In this document: positions 45,284-57,138 of the stretch, one piece after another
Numbering within the stretch: position 1 is the first letter of the stretch
How the letters are laid out: every line of letters begins with the position of its first letter
Assembly (NCBI GenBank): GCA_050247255.1
Contig: JBFWUM010000013.1
Span: forward strand, 21,180-85,179
Direction: 5' to 3'
Source: JBFWUM01 sp050247255
GTDB taxonomy: Bacteria; Acidobacteriota; Vicinamibacteria; Vicinamibacterales; UBA2999
DNA: 64,000 nucleotides
Made by a program: the position numbers and the translations under genes
Notes under the pieces: generated by a model
Told to the model about the DNA's origin: nothing
What the model saw: the letters and a program-made list of their open reading frames with translations, nothing else
Database searches by the model: none

Positions 45284-46846
45284 ATGCGAATCCTCAACGC
45301 CGCGCAGATGCGCGAAGCAGACCGCTTCACGATCGAGGACATCGGCATCCCCTCGCTCGTGCTGATGGAGAATGCCGGCCGCCAGGTCGTGGCGGCGATG
45401 GAATCGGCCTACGAGGCGCGGCTCAATGGCCGCGTCGCCGTGCTGTGCGGGCGCGGCAACAACGGCGGCGACGGCTTCGTGGTCGCCCGCACGCTGCTGC
45501 AGCGGGGCATCGACGCCACGGTCTTCGTGATCGGCGCCCTGTCGGACGTCCGCGGCGACGCTCGCACCAACCTCGACATCCTGGGCCGCCTCGGCGTGAC
45601 CGTCGTCGAAATCGGCGACGAGCAGGCGTGGGAGCTGCACTTCTCGGAGATCTCGCAGTGCACGCTCATCGTCGACGCCATCTTCGGCACCGGGTTGAAG
45701 AGCGGCCTGACGGGCATGCTCGAGACCGTGGTGGCCGATGTCAACGCCTCGGGGATTCCCGTCGTCGCCATCGATCTGCCCAGCGGCCTGTCGGCTGACA
45801 CCCCGCACATTGTCGGCGACTGCGTCGACGCCGCGATGACGGTGACGCTGGCGGCGCCGAAGCTGCCGCTGGTGCTGCCGCCGGGCGAGGCGCATGCCGG
45901 CGATGTGGTGATTGCCGACATCGGCATCCCGCACGAGGTCATCGACGGCCTGGAGGGGCGGCGGATCGACCTGCTCACGCCGGAGCAGTTGCGGGAGCTG
46001 CTCGAGCCGCGGGCGGCTGATTCGCACAAGGGCGACTTCGGCCGGGTCACGCTCGTGGCGGGCTCGCGCGGCAAGACCGGCGCCGCGCACCTGGCGGCCA
46101 TGGCGGCGCTCCGCTCGGGCGCCGGCCTGGTGACCGTCGCCACGCCCGCCTCGTGCCTGCCGATCGTCGCCTCGATGGCGCCGGAGCTGATGACGGAACC
46201 GTTGCTCGAGTCGAAGCAGGGGTGCGTTGCCGGTGCCGCGATCGCGCGGATCCTCGAGATGCGGCAGGACGTCATTGCGTGCGGTCCCGGTCTCGGCCGC
46301 GAGGCCGGGATCGGCGAGTTCGTGCGGGCGCTGATCGAGAAGACCGATGCGCCGCTGGTCCTCGATGCCGACGCGCTGACGGTGCTGGCCGATGATCCCG
46401 GCGTGCTCACCGGGCGTGAAGATCGCGACGTGATCATCACCCCGCACCCCGGCGAGATGGCGCGCCTGGTTGGCGCCAGCATCGAGGATGTGCAGGCCAA
46501 CCGCATCGAGGTGGCCTCGGATTTCGCGACGACGCACCGGGTCTACGTCGTGCTCAAGGGTCATCGCACCATCATCGCGACGCCGGACGGGACCATTTAC
46601 ATCAACCCCACCGGCAATGCCGGCCTGGCCACGGCCGGCACCGGGGATCTGCTGACGGGGATGGTGGCCGCGTGGCTGGCGCAATTGCTCGATGCCGAAG
46701 CCGCCTGCCGCCTCGCTGTATTCCTGCACGGCGCCGCCGGCGATCTGGCCGAGTCGGACGAAGGCCAGGTGGCGATGGTGGCGACCGACGTGCTCGGCTA
46801 TCTCGGCGACGCGCTGAACCGGCTGGCCAATCCGCCGAAGGAGTAG
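45284..46846 (+). CDS. nnr: Bifunctional NAD(P)H-hydrate epimerase/dehydratase
   Basis: 520 aa. N-terminal YjeF epimerase domain (residues ~1-210): LVLMENAGRQV, VLCGRGNNGGDGFVVAR, VDAIFGTGL and AIDLPSGLSADT. C-terminal carbohydrate-kinase-like dehydratase: HKGDFGRVTLVAGS, ACGPGLGR, LDADALTVL, ITPHPGEMARL and NAGLATAGTGDLLTG. It repairs hydrated NADH/NADPH. ATG 45284 matches the family start RILNAAQMREADR; a TTG at 45278 is an alternative. tsaE follows, as in many bacteria. Confidence 0.95.
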   Translation: MRILNAAQMREADRFTIEDIGIPSLVLMENAGRQVVAAMESAYEARLNGRVAVLCGRGNNGGDGFVVARTLLQRGIDATVFVIGALSDVRGDARTNLDILGRLGVTVVEIGDEQAWELHFSEISQCTLIVDAIFGTGLKSGLTGMLETVVADVNASGIPVVAIDLPSGLSADTPHIVGDCVDAAMTVTLAAPKLPLVLPPGEAHAGDVVIADIGIPHEVIDGLEGRRIDLLTPEQLRELLEPRAADSHKGDFGRVTLVAGSRGKTGAAHLAAMAALRSGAGLVTVATPASCLPIVASMAPELMTEPLLESKQGCVAGAAIARILEMRQDVIACGPGLGREAGIGEFVRALIEKTDAPLVLDADALTVLADDPGVLTGREDRDVIITPHPGEMARLVGASIEDVQANRIEVASDFATTHRVYVVLKGHRTIIATPDGTIYINPTGNAGLATAGTGDLLTGMVAAWLAQLLDAEAACRLAVFLHGAAGDLAESDEGQVAMVATDVLGYLGDALNRLANPPKE

Positions 46847-46855
46847 GTGGTGGAC

Positions 46856-46878
46856 GGAGCCCGAGACTTTAGTCTCGG
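46856..46878. repeat. GGAGCCCGAGACTTTAGTCTCGG element, left copy
   Basis: 23 bp containing the palindrome CGAGACTTTAGTCTCG. An inverted copy lies at 47855-47877. The two differ at two positions that change together, so each keeps its own stem. It lies between nnr and tsaE. Confidence 0.85.
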
Positions 46879-46891
46879 CACTCAAGACCGA

Positions 46892-47296
46892 ATGGTAGTT
46901 ACCACGTCGAGTGCGGAGGAGACGGAGCACGTCGCGCGCGTGCTGGCGGAGGAGTTGAAGGCGGGCGACGTCCTCCTGCTGTCGGGCGATCTCGGGGCCG
47001 GGAAGACCACGTTTGTGCGCGGGCTCGCTGCCGGGCTCGGGGTCGATCCCGCCGAAGTGAGCAGTCCCACCTTCACCATCGTCCACGAGTACCGCGGCGG
47101 CCGCCTGACGCTGTATCACGCCGACCTCTATAGACTGGAGCGCGCCGCGACCGAGGACGTCGGACTCGAGGAGATGGGCGTGCGCGACGGCGTGCTCGCC
47201 ATCGAGTGGCCGGAGCGCCTGTCACACGCGCTGCCCGGTGCGAGGAGCGTGCACCTCGAGCTCCTGGACGAGGGAAAGCGGCGGGTTAGTTGGTAG
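46892..47296 (+). CDS. tsaE: tRNA threonylcarbamoyladenosine biosynthesis ATPase TsaE
   Basis: 134 aa. P-loop SGDLGAGKTTFVRGLAAGLG, SSPTFTIVHEYRGG, LYHADLYRLE and IEWPERLSHALP. TsaE works with TsaB and TsaD to make t6A at position 37 of ANN-decoding tRNAs. ATG 46892 was chosen because an upstream start would run through the palindrome at 46856-46878. Confidence 0.95.
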   Translation: MVVTTSSAEETEHVARVLAEELKAGDVLLLSGDLGAGKTTFVRGLAAGLGVDPAEVSSPTFTIVHEYRGGRLTLYHADLYRLERAATEDVGLEEMGVRDGVLAIEWPERLSHALPGARSVHLELLDEGKRRVSW

Positions 47297-47346
47297 GTGC
47301 TGGATGGGAGATGGGAGATGGTAGGTCGTCGTTGGCGGTCTGGGCG

Positions 47347-47844
47347 ATGAAGGACGCGATCACGATCGTCGCCTTCGAGACCGCCGGATTGGACGACGAG
47401 GCGCTTGAGCATCTCCTGTGGCGCGTGTACGTCGACGAGGGTCATGCTGAGCCGCATGCCGCACGCGTCTCGCTCTCGGCGCGCAGCGTACGGGCGCGAG
47501 GTGAGGTGCTTGCGGCACTCAGCGGCGACGGGACGACGTTGGTCGGGACCGTGACCGTCGCCAGGCATGATTCGCCCGCACGGCGCTTCGCGAAAACCAA
47601 TGAAGCCGAGGTTCACCTGCTGGCTGTGGACCCGGCGTGGCGCAACCGGGGCATAGGGAAGGCGCTGGTGGAGTCGGCTGTCCAGCGGGCTCGTCAGGAC
47701 TGCAGCGGGCGCATCCTCCTCTGGACGCAGCCTGCGATGACGTCGGCGCAACGACTCTACGTGCGATGCGGATTCCAGCGGGTGCCGGAGGTGGACTTCA
47801 CCAGGGCCGGCCGGGAATTCCTGGTGTTCGCGAGGTCAGACTGA
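47347..47844 (+). CDS. GNAT-family N-acetyltransferase
   Basis: 165 aa. Acetyl-CoA loop in LLAVDPAWRNRGIGKALVE (V-x-P-x-x-R-x-x-G-I-G), with the following helix and LWTQPAMTSAQRLYVRCGFQ. The substrate is unknown; it is not clearly RimI, though tsaE neighbours often are. A short AGATGGGAGATGG repeat lies just upstream (47305-47325). ATG 47347 precedes a natural strand KDAITIVAFETAG. Confidence 0.82.
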   Translation: MKDAITIVAFETAGLDDEALEHLLWRVYVDEGHAEPHAARVSLSARSVRARGEVLAALSGDGTTLVGTVTVARHDSPARRFAKTNEAEVHLLAVDPAWRNRGIGKALVESAVQRARQDCSGRILLWTQPAMTSAQRLYVRCGFQRVPEVDFTRAGREFLVFARSD

Positions 47845-47854
47845 CGCCGGCCCT

Positions 47855-47877
47855 CCGGGACTAAAGTCCCGGGCTCC
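47855..47877. repeat. GGAGCCCGGGACTTTAGTCCCGG element, right (inverted) copy
   Basis: Read on the minus strand it matches 46856-46878 with two co-varying differences. It fills the 36 bp between the convergent GNAT and guaB genes and could serve as a bidirectional terminator. Confidence 0.85.
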
Positions 47878-47880
47878 GTA

Positions 47881-49404
47881 CTACTCCATGCGGTAATTGG
47901 GCGCTTCCTTGGTGATCTGCACGTCGTGGACGTGGCTCTCGCGGACGCCGGCGGGGGTGATGCGGATCACCTTGGCCTTGCGCTGCAGGTCGGGGATCGA
48001 GCCGCTGCCGCAGTAGCCCATGCCGGCGCGCAGGCCACCCATCAGCTGGTGGATCATCGCGGCGACGCTGCCCTTGTGGGCGACGCGTCCCTCGATGCCT
48101 TCCGGAACCAGCTTGTCGGCGGCGCGGCCGCCTTCGAGGTCGAACTCGTCCTGGAAGTAGCGGTCGCGGCTGCCGCGGCGCATGGCGCCGATCGACCCCA
48201 TGCCGCGGTATTCCTTGTAGCTGCGTCCCTGGAAGAGCACCAGCTCGCCGGGGCTCTCGTCGGTGCCGGCGAACAGGTTTCCCATCATCGTGCAGCTCGC
48301 CCCCACGGCCAGCGCCTTGACGATGTCGCCGGAGTAGCGGATGCCGCCGTCGGCGATGATCGGGATGTTGTGGCGGCCGGCCGCCTGGGCGCACTCCATG
48401 ATCGCGCTGATCATCGGCACGCCGATGCCGGCGACGACGCGCGTCGTGCAGATCGATCCGGCGCCGATGCCGACCTTCACCGCGTCGACGCCGGCGCCGA
48501 TCAGCGCCTCGGTGGCGTCGCCGGTGGCGACGTTGCCGGCAATCAGGTCAGTGTTCGGGAACTCGCGGCGAATGCGGGCGACCATGTCGATGACGCCCTG
48601 CGAGTGGCCATGCGCGGTGTCGACGACCAGCACGTCGACGCCTGCCGCGATGAGCGCCGCCGCACGATCCATGGCGTCGCGCGCCGTGCCGATGGCGGCG
48701 CCGCAGCGTAGCCGGCCGAGGGCGTCCTTGCACGCGTTGGGGTACTTGACGGCCTTCTGGATGTCCTTGACGGTGATCAGCCCCTTCAGCCGGAAGTCGC
48801 GGTCGACGACCAGGAGCTTCTCGACCTTGTGCTGGTGCAGGATCTCGCGCGCTTCGTCGAGGGTCGTGCCGACCGGGACGGTATAGAGCGGGTCCTTGGT
48901 CATGACCTCGCTGATCTCGCGACTGACGTTCGTCTCGAATCGCAGGTCACGATTGGTGAGAATTCCCACCAGTCGGCCTTCCTTGCTCCCGTCCTCGGTG
49001 ATCGGCACGCCCGAGATCCGGTACTTCTTCATCAGGTCGAGCGCCTCGAAGATCCGGTTGGCGGGGGAGAGCGTGATCGGATTGACGATCATCCCGCTTT
49101 CCGAGCGCTTGACGCGGTCAACCTCGGAGGCCTGCTCCTCGATCGACAGGTTCTTGTGGATCACGCCGAGGCCGCCGTGCTGGGCCATGGCGATGGCCAG
49201 GCCGGACTCGGTCACGGTATCCATGGCCGCGCTGAGCAGCGGCACGTTGAGCCTGATGTTGCGCGTGAGCCAGGTGGAGATGTCGACCGCGGTGGGAAGG
49301 ACCGTCGAGTGCTGCGGCACCAGCAGCACGTCGTCGAAGGTGAGCGCCGTGGCGATGCCGGCTTCAGTGGGGGTGAACGTCAGCGATTCGGTCTTCAGGT
49401 CCAT
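47881..49404 (-). CDS. guaB: Inosine-5'-monophosphate dehydrogenase
   Basis: 507 aa. LTFDDVLLVPQHS start, SAAMDTVTESGLAIAMAQHG, two CBS domains (~105-225), catalytic cysteine in VGIGAGSICTTRVV, IADGGIRYSGDIVKALA, flap motif MGSIGAMRRGSRDRYFQ and SGSIPDLQ. It converts IMP to XMP, the committed step to GTP. It starts 1 nt after the secA stop, so both are probably one transcript. Confidence 0.97.
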   Translation of the reverse strand: MDLKTESLTFTPTEAGIATALTFDDVLLVPQHSTVLPTAVDISTWLTRNIRLNVPLLSAAMDTVTESGLAIAMAQHGGLGVIHKNLSIEEQASEVDRVKRSESGMIVNPITLSPANRIFEALDLMKKYRISGVPITEDGSKEGRLVGILTNRDLRFETNVSREISEVMTKDPLYTVPVGTTLDEAREILHQHKVEKLLVVDRDFRLKGLITVKDIQKAVKYPNACKDALGRLRCGAAIGTARDAMDRAAALIAAGVDVLVVDTAHGHSQGVIDMVARIRREFPNTDLIAGNVATGDATEALIGAGVDAVKVGIGAGSICTTRVVAGIGVPMISAIMECAQAAGRHNIPIIADGGIRYSGDIVKALAVGASCTMMGNLFAGTDESPGELVLFQGRSYKEYRGMGSIGAMRRGSRDRYFQDEFDLEGGRAADKLVPEGIEGRVAHKGSVAAMIHQLMGGLRAGMGYCGSGSIPDLQRKAKVIRITPAGVRESHVHDVQITKEAPNYRME

Positions 49405-49405
49405 A

Positions 49406-52345
<2,940 letters not shown>

Positions 52346-52422
52346 GCTCGGAATGCACCCCTAGACGGGGCCGCTCGTAAAAGGAATATCTGCTGATTCT
52401 AACCGAATCAGCGTGGATGCCT

Positions 52423-52471
52423 GTGGCTTCCGGCTTCAGCCGGAAGTCTTCCGCCTCAAGGCGGAAGCCAC
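52423..52471. repeat. Composite TTCCGGCTTCAGCCGGAA + TTCCGCCTCAAGGCGGAA element
   Basis: Two palindromes in tandem between GTGGC and GCCAC, so the whole 49 bp is also an inverted repeat. It lies between secA and the M23 peptidase gene. A separate hairpin, CTGATTC-TAAC-CGAATCAG, is just upstream (52393-52411). Both could end or process transcripts. Confidence 0.85.
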
Positions 52472-52474
52472 GAG

Positions 52475-53413
52475 TTACTGGGCGCGGGGGCGCTGCTGCG
52501 TGAGGAGCTGGAGCGGGTTGAGGAGGCGGCCGTTGGCCAGGACCTCGTAGTGCAGGTGGTAGCCGGTGGCCCGCCCGGTGGCGCCGACGTGGGCGATGAC
52601 GTCGCCGCGCTTGACCTGGTCGCCTTTCTTGACGGTGTAGTCGAGCAGGTGGCCGTAGCGCGTCTCGAGGCCGAACCCATGCTCGACGACGATGAGGTTG
52701 CCGTAGGCGCCGCGGTAGCCGACGTGGGAGACGGTCCCCTCGGCCGTGGCGTAGACCGGCTGTCCCTTGTCGCTGGCGATGTCGAGACCCGAGTGGTAGT
52801 CATCGCCGCCGGTCAGCGGGTCGCGGCGGGCGCCCATGCGGGACGTGAGCCAGCCCGTCGAGGGCCAGATGGACGGGGTCGCGGCGGCCAGCGCGTTGCG
52901 GCGCTCGACCGTCGTGCGCACGGCCCCCAGGCGCGACTCGAGGCTTTCGAGCAGCGCGCGCAGCAGGCCGAAGGTATCGTCGACGCTCGAGAACGAGGAG
53001 AGCGTGGTGCGGGCGGCGCGATCGACGCTGCTGGTCGCCGCGGCCGCAGGCGTGCCGCCCATGGCGCGCGCCTTGGTCAGCGCCGGCAACCGGTCCATCG
53101 CCTTGGCGAGCGCCGGATCGAGGGACGATTGCGCGCCGAGATCGGTGATCGCGGCCTGGAGCGAGGCAATCTGCGTGGAGAGCGCCCCGGTCGCGGCGCG
53201 GTAGTTCGCGTTCTCGGCTTCGAGCGCGTGATGGCTGGCGTAGAGGCTGGCGACGTCGCTCTTGGCCTTCCACGCGGCGCCAAGGCCGATGAGAACGGGG
53301 AGCGCGAACAGCACGCATCCGGTCACGACTGCAGGCTTCACGGGAATCGTCGCCCGGCGTACGACACCCGAGCTTCGGTCCGCGAAGATGATCGTGTAGC
53401 GCTTGGATGCCAT
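52475..53413 (-). CDS. M23-family metallopeptidase (LytM/NlpD type), membrane-anchored
   Basis: 312 aa from ATG 53413. A basic N-terminus (KRYTIIFADRSSGVVRRATI) and one membrane helix (~36-55) are followed by a coiled-coil region (LYASHHALEAENANYRAATG) and a C-terminal LytM domain: DYHSGLDIASDKG (HxxxD), AEGTVSHVGYRGAYG and GYHLHYEV (HxH), so the zinc site is complete. It should cut or bind peptidoglycan cross-links in the periplasm, or act in division or shape. Same direction as secA and guaB but separated from them by the composite repeat. Confidence 0.92.
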   Translation of the reverse strand: MASKRYTIIFADRSSGVVRRATIPVKPAVVTGCVLFALPVLIGLGAAWKAKSDVASLYASHHALEAENANYRAATGALSTQIASLQAAITDLGAQSSLDPALAKAMDRLPALTKARAMGGTPAAAATSSVDRAARTTLSSFSSVDDTFGLLRALLESLESRLGAVRTTVERRNALAAATPSIWPSTGWLTSRMGARRDPLTGGDDYHSGLDIASDKGQPVYATAEGTVSHVGYRGAYGNLIVVEHGFGLETRYGHLLDYTVKKGDQVKRGDVIAHVGATGRATGYHLHYEVLANGRLLNPLQLLTQQRPRAQ

Positions 53414-53522
53414 TAAGTCGTTGCTGTGCTGTAAATTGACGAGCCGAGGCCCGGCAGGCCGGATCAGCCTACCACAGGCATTTCGGCTCCTCCAATATGT
53501 ACTGTAGGCGAACAATCGGCGA

Positions 53523-54389
53523 ATGACACTTGCGCAGGCCCGCTGGGCCGCCATCGGCGCCGCGGTCCTGTTCTCGACGGGCGGCGCGGCCATCAAGACC
53601 GCGGCGTTCACGCCGATGCAGGTCGCCTCGATCCGTTCCGGGATCGCGGCGCTGACGCTGCTGGCGTGGATCCGCTTCAGGCCGGATATCTCCGCCCGCG
53701 TCTGGGGCATCGGGACGGTCTACGCCGCCGTGCTGGTGACGTTCGTCCTGGCCACCAGGATGACCACCGCGGCCAACGCCATCTTCCTGCAGTCGACGGC
53801 GCCGCTCTACCTGCTCCTGCTCGGGCCCCTCGTCCTCCACGAGCGGGTCAGGAGAGGGGACCTGCCGTACCTCGCCGTCCTCGCCATCGGCCTGGTGTGC
53901 TGCTTCATGGGGCAGCAGGACGCGACGGCGACGGCGCCGGATCCGCGCACCGGCAACCTGTTCGGGGCCGCGTCGGGCGTCGCCTGGGCGCTGACCCTGA
54001 CCGCGCTCCGCTGGGCGCAGCGCGGCGGCGCGGACATCGGCGCATCAGGAGTGGTGATTGGGAACGTCCTGGCCTTCCTCGTCGGCCTGCCATTCATGCT
54101 GCCGCTGCCGTCGGCATCGGCGGGTGAGTGGGCCACGCTGGCCTACCTCGGGGTGCTGCAGATCGGGCTCGCCTACATCCTGCTGACCCGCGCGCTGCGG
54201 CACCTGCCGGCGCTCGACGCGGCGCTGCTGCTGTTGATTGAACCGGTGCTCAATCCGATCTGGACGTGGCTCATCCGCGGCGAAACGCCGGCGGCCTGGG
54301 TCATCGCCGGCGGCGCGCTCATCGTCGGGGCGACGGCTGTGCGATCGATCCGCGAGAGCGGCGCCCCGTCAAGGGGCGCCCGACTATAA
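53523..54389 (+). CDS. EamA/DMT-superfamily transporter
   Basis: 288 aa, ten helices in two EamA repeats (AAIGAAVLFSTGGAAIKTAA; NLFGAASGVAWALTLTALRW). ALRHLPALDAALLLLIEPVLNPIW is the typical second-repeat helix pair. DMT proteins export or import small metabolites; the substrate is unknown. The end of the gene (GAPSRGARL) is encoded by the palindrome 54360-54381, and its stop is inside a TATAAT. It is 10 nt before the reductase gene and may export the product of the cluster downstream. Confidence 0.85.
   Translation: MTLAQARWAAIGAAVLFSTGGAAIKTAAFTPMQVASIRSGIAALTLLAWIRFRPDISARVWGIGTVYAAVLVTFVLATRMTTAANAIFLQSTAPLYLLLLGPLVLHERVRRGDLPYLAVLAIGLVCCFMGQQDATATAPDPRTGNLFGAASGVAWALTLTALRWAQRGGADIGASGVVIGNVLAFLVGLPFMLPLPSASAGEWATLAYLGVLQIGLAYILLTRALRHLPALDAALLLLIEPVLNPIWTWLIRGETPAAWVIAGGALIVGATAVRSIRESGAPSRGARL
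54360..54381. repeat. GGCGCCCC-GGGGCGCC palindrome at the 3' end of the DMT gene
   Basis: 22 bp, one loop base different from the rnpB copy (33443-33464). It codes the last residues of the transporter in frame and could also act as a hairpin in the message before the next gene. Confidence 0.85.
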
Positions 54390-54390
54390 T
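54385..54390 (+). promoter_or_regulatory. TATAAT box before the RibD-C-type reductase gene
   Basis: A perfect TATAAT that includes the stop codon of the DMT gene. It ends 9 nt before ATG 54400, so transcription from it would give an almost leaderless message. No -35 is recognised; the upstream DNA is the palindrome. Confidence 0.4.
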
Positions 54391-54399
54391 CGGCGGCTC

Positions 54400-55206
54400 A
54401 TGACGCTGCCCGAGCCTGCCTGGAGAACGCTGCTCGACGCGTCCGCGCGCGCCGAGGGGCTCGAGCGCAGCGGCGCGCGCGAGACGCTCGATTTCCTCGC
54501 CTGGCAACCGGGCACCGGCTGGACCTCGCAGCTCCCGGCGGAGGATCCGCGCGCCGCGCTCGTCGAACTCTACCTTCCGCTCTGCAGCGCGACCCGGGCG
54601 CGGCCGATGACGGTTGGCCATCTGGGCCAGAGCCTCGACGGCTTCATCGCCACACCCACCGGCGACTCGCAGTTCGTGACCGGCGAGCAGAACATCCTCC
54701 ACCTGCACCGCGTGCGGGCGCTGTGCGACGCGGTCATCGTCGGCGCCGGCACCGTGGCGGCGGACAACCCGCAGCTGACGACGCGCCTGGTCGAGGGGCC
54801 GAATCCGCTGCGGGTGGTCTTCGACCCGACCAATCGGCTTCCGGAAAGCTATCGCCTGTTCACCGACGGCGCCGCGCCCACCATGCACGTGACGAACCAA
54901 TCCGTCGTCGGCGTCCTGCAGTTGTTGCGGGACCGCGGCTGCTCACGCATTTTTGTCGAGGGTGGCGGCGTCACCGTGTCGGCGTTTCTCGAAGCGGATC
55001 TCCTCGACCGACTGCAGATCGCCATCGCGCCGGTGCTGATCGGCGAGGGGCGCCCGGCGATCCGGCTGACGCCGCAGCTCAACCTGCGCGACTGCCGCCG
55101 GCCGTCGTACCGCGTGTTCCGGATGGGTGGGGACATCCTCTTCGACTGCGACCTTCACGCCGACTGTGCGCCGTCCGCCGGCGGCGGCGTGTCCCGCGTG
55201 ATCTAG
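54400..55206 (+). CDS. RibD C-terminal/dihydrofolate-reductase-fold protein
   Basis: 268 aa. After ~65 unassigned residues comes a RibD_C domain: VGHLGQSLDGFIATPTGDSQ, HLHRVRALCDAVIVGAGTVA, DNPQLTTR, VVFDPTNRLP, and the NADPH-binding IFVEGGGVTVSAFLEADL. RibD's reductase half makes the ribityl side chain in riboflavin synthesis. The deaminase half is absent, so this resembles stand-alone reductases that act before deamination, as in archaea and fungi. With the RibA-like gene at 59069 it could make a diaminopyrimidine. The last 4 nt overlap the convergent methyltransferase gene. Confidence 0.85.
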   Translation: MTLPEPAWRTLLDASARAEGLERSGARETLDFLAWQPGTGWTSQLPAEDPRAALVELYLPLCSATRARPMTVGHLGQSLDGFIATPTGDSQFVTGEQNILHLHRVRALCDAVIVGAGTVAADNPQLTTRLVEGPNPLRVVFDPTNRLPESYRLFTDGAAPTMHVTNQSVVGVLQLLRDRGCSRIFVEGGGVTVSAFLEADLLDRLQIAIAPVLIGEGRPAIRLTPQLNLRDCRRPSYRVFRMGGDILFDCDLHADCAPSAGGGVSRVI

Positions 55207-56081
55207 GGCGCCGCGAAGAGATCCTCGTGGCCGACGACGATCAGCGAGTCGCCAGCGGCCACGTGGTGCAGCCGGCGCAGGCGCCAGTTGGCGATCTGCG
55301 TGGCGATCTCCGGCGCCATCTCGGTTGCCGCGGACGCCCAGCCGATGATCAGCTGCTTCTGCAGTTCCTGTTCCGACGGCTCGATCACCCAGTCGCTGTG
55401 CTCGCGCTCCACGCGGAACCCGGCTTCCTCGAACACAGCGGCCGCGAGGGCGGCGGCGTCAGGTCCCGCCGCCGGACCGCCCAGCCCCTTGTCGGTGCGC
55501 TGATGGCGGTTGAACAGTTCCCGCACGATGTCGTCGTCAGGATCGGAGGGCGCGCATGGTGAGCGCCCGTCATAGGTGATCGTGAACAGCGCCGCGGCGC
55601 CCGCGCTGCGGCAGTGACGCGCGACGGTGTTCAGCCACGCGGGAGAGACCAGGTCGAGCAGCGCTGATGCCGTCACCAGGTGCTCGCCCTCGAAGAGGGT
55701 GGCATCGTCGACGGAGCCGAGGTCCTGCTGGCGCGGCGTGACCTGGCACTCGAGTCCCTTTCCGGCGATGACGAACCCGTCGCTGGTGCCGGCCACCGAG
55801 TAACCGCGTGCGGCCGCCCAGGATGCGGTCCGCGCCTGGAGATGACCGAGCACGGCTGGATCGCGATCGACCACGGTCCAGTGCTGCTGCCGCGGCAGGT
55901 GCTCGAGCAGGTACCGCAGGTTGGACCCGGTGCCGGTGCCGAGGTCGAGGATGCGGGCCGGGACGGACGTCCCGAGGTGTCCGGCCACGAGGCGCGTGAG
56001 CCGCTCCGACCGCGATGCGAAATCGGCGGCCTCGCGCAGCGCGAGCCAGTCAGCGAGTGGAGGAGAGTCCTTCGAGCCCAT
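55203..56081 (-). CDS. Class I SAM-dependent methyltransferase-like protein
   Basis: 292 aa. Motif I is ARILDLGTGTGSNLRYLLEH, motif II WTVVDRDPAVLGHL, and LVTASALLDLVSPAWLN stands for motif IV/V. The C-terminal half (GGPAAGPDAAALAAAVFEEA; VEREHSDWVIEPSEQELQKQ) is less usual and may bind the acceptor. Target unknown. Last gene of a minus-strand run dehydrogenase-PTPS-GT4-methyltransferase with overlapping ends, so it should modify the same product. Confidence 0.83.
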   Translation of the reverse strand: MGSKDSPPLADWLALREAADFASRSERLTRLVAGHLGTSVPARILDLGTGTGSNLRYLLEHLPRQQHWTVVDRDPAVLGHLQARTASWAAARGYSVAGTSDGFVIAGKGLECQVTPRQQDLGSVDDATLFEGEHLVTASALLDLVSPAWLNTVARHCRSAGAAALFTITYDGRSPCAPSDPDDDIVRELFNRHQRTDKGLGGPAAGPDAAALAAAVFEEAGFRVEREHSDWVIEPSEQELQKQLIIGWASAATEMAPEIATQIANWRLRRLHHVAAGDSLIVVGHEDLFAAP

Positions 56082-57138
56082 CGAGCGCCTCGGCTATCGT
56101 ATCGAACGTCTCCTGCCAGCGTGGCAGCCGCGTGCGCGCTTCGCGCGCCCCCTCGCGCAGCCTGCGGCGCAAGTCCTCGTCGGTCAGGACCCGCGCGATC
56201 GCCTCGGTGAACGCCGGCTCGTCCTCTGCCGGCACCAGCAGGCCGGCATCTCGCCCCACCAGGCGCGGAATGGCGCCGGTGGTCGTGCTCACGACCGGCA
56301 GCCCGTGCGCAATCGCCTCGGCCACCGCCATCCCGTAGGTTTCCTTCATCGTCGGCAGCACGAAGACGTCGGCCTGGTCGTAGCTGCGCTCGAGCTCGGC
56401 GCCGGCCATCTCGCCGGAGAGCGAGACGTGATCGAGCAGATCGCACTCTCCAAGGACGCGGCGCAGGTCGGCGACGGCCCGCGTGTGGCGCGTCAGGCTG
56501 CCAACACACGTCAGGTGCCACTGGCGATGCGGCGCCGCCGCCAGCGCGCGGATCAGCATGGTGTGCCCCTTGCCCGGATTGATCGTCGCGACGCACAGCA
56601 GGCCCAGCACGTCCGACTGCGATCCCCTGGCGACCGGCGCCGGGTCGGCCCCGGGCTCGGCCAGGACGATGCGGGATTTCGGCATGCCGTACTGCGGCAG
56701 GAACTCCCGCGTGGCGTCGCCGGTGACGATCGCGAGGCGCGCGCTCTGCAGCGACAGTCGCTCCTCGGCCTCGAGCCGCGCTGCCACTTTGCCGTCCAGG
56801 CCGACATCCTGGGCGAGCGGAAGGTGGACGATGGCCACGAACAGCAGCCGCTCGGCATGGGCACCGACGATGCCCGGCATGGCACCGAAGGCGAGGCCGT
56901 CGACGAGGGTGACCGTTCCAGGCGCCAGCGCGCGCAGCGATGCGTCCGCCTGCACCAGCGCCGCCGGCGTCGGATGCGGAAAGCTCTGATCCAGTTCGAC
57001 GACGGTTACCTGCCAGCCGCGTTCACGCAGCCCCTCGCACAGGCGGCGGTCGTAGATGGTGCCGCCGGTCAGGGCGTCGATCCGGCCCGGGACGACGATG
57101 GCCGCGTGCTTCAGAGAATGCCTTCGTATGCCGCCCAC
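56050..57138 (-). CDS. Family 4 glycosyltransferase
   Basis: 362 aa GT-B fold. N-terminal AAIVVPGRIDALTGGTIYDR, GLLCVATINPGKGHTMLIRA at the domain link, and the donor-binding PTMKETYGMAVAEAIAHGLP (E-x7-E) with VSTTTGAIPRLV. Retaining enzyme using a nucleotide sugar. Overlaps the PTPS-like gene by 28 nt and the methyltransferase gene by 32 nt. Its acceptor is likely the small molecule or lipid made by the cluster. Confidence 0.88.
   Translation of the reverse strand: MGGIRRHSLKHAAIVVPGRIDALTGGTIYDRRLCEGLRERGWQVTVVELDQSFPHPTPAALVQADASLRALAPGTVTLVDGLAFGAMPGIVGAHAERLLFVAIVHLPLAQDVGLDGKVAARLEAEERLSLQSARLAIVTGDATREFLPQYGMPKSRIVLAEPGADPAPVARGSQSDVLGLLCVATINPGKGHTMLIRALAAAPHRQWHLTCVGSLTRHTRAVADLRRVLGECDLLDHVSLSGEMAGAELERSYDQADVFVLPTMKETYGMAVAEAIAHGLPVVSTTTGAIPRLVGRDAGLLVPAEDEPAFTEAIARVLTDEDLRRRLREGAREARTRLPRWQETFDTIAEALDGLEGLSSTR

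Noticed and set aside
45242..47119. Long minus-strand frame opposite nnr and tsaE
   Set aside because: Antisense to the well-supported NAD(P)HX repair enzyme; no recognisable motif.
54360..54381. Intrinsic terminator after the DMT gene
   Set aside because: The stem is strong but lies inside the coding sequence and is not followed by a T run.
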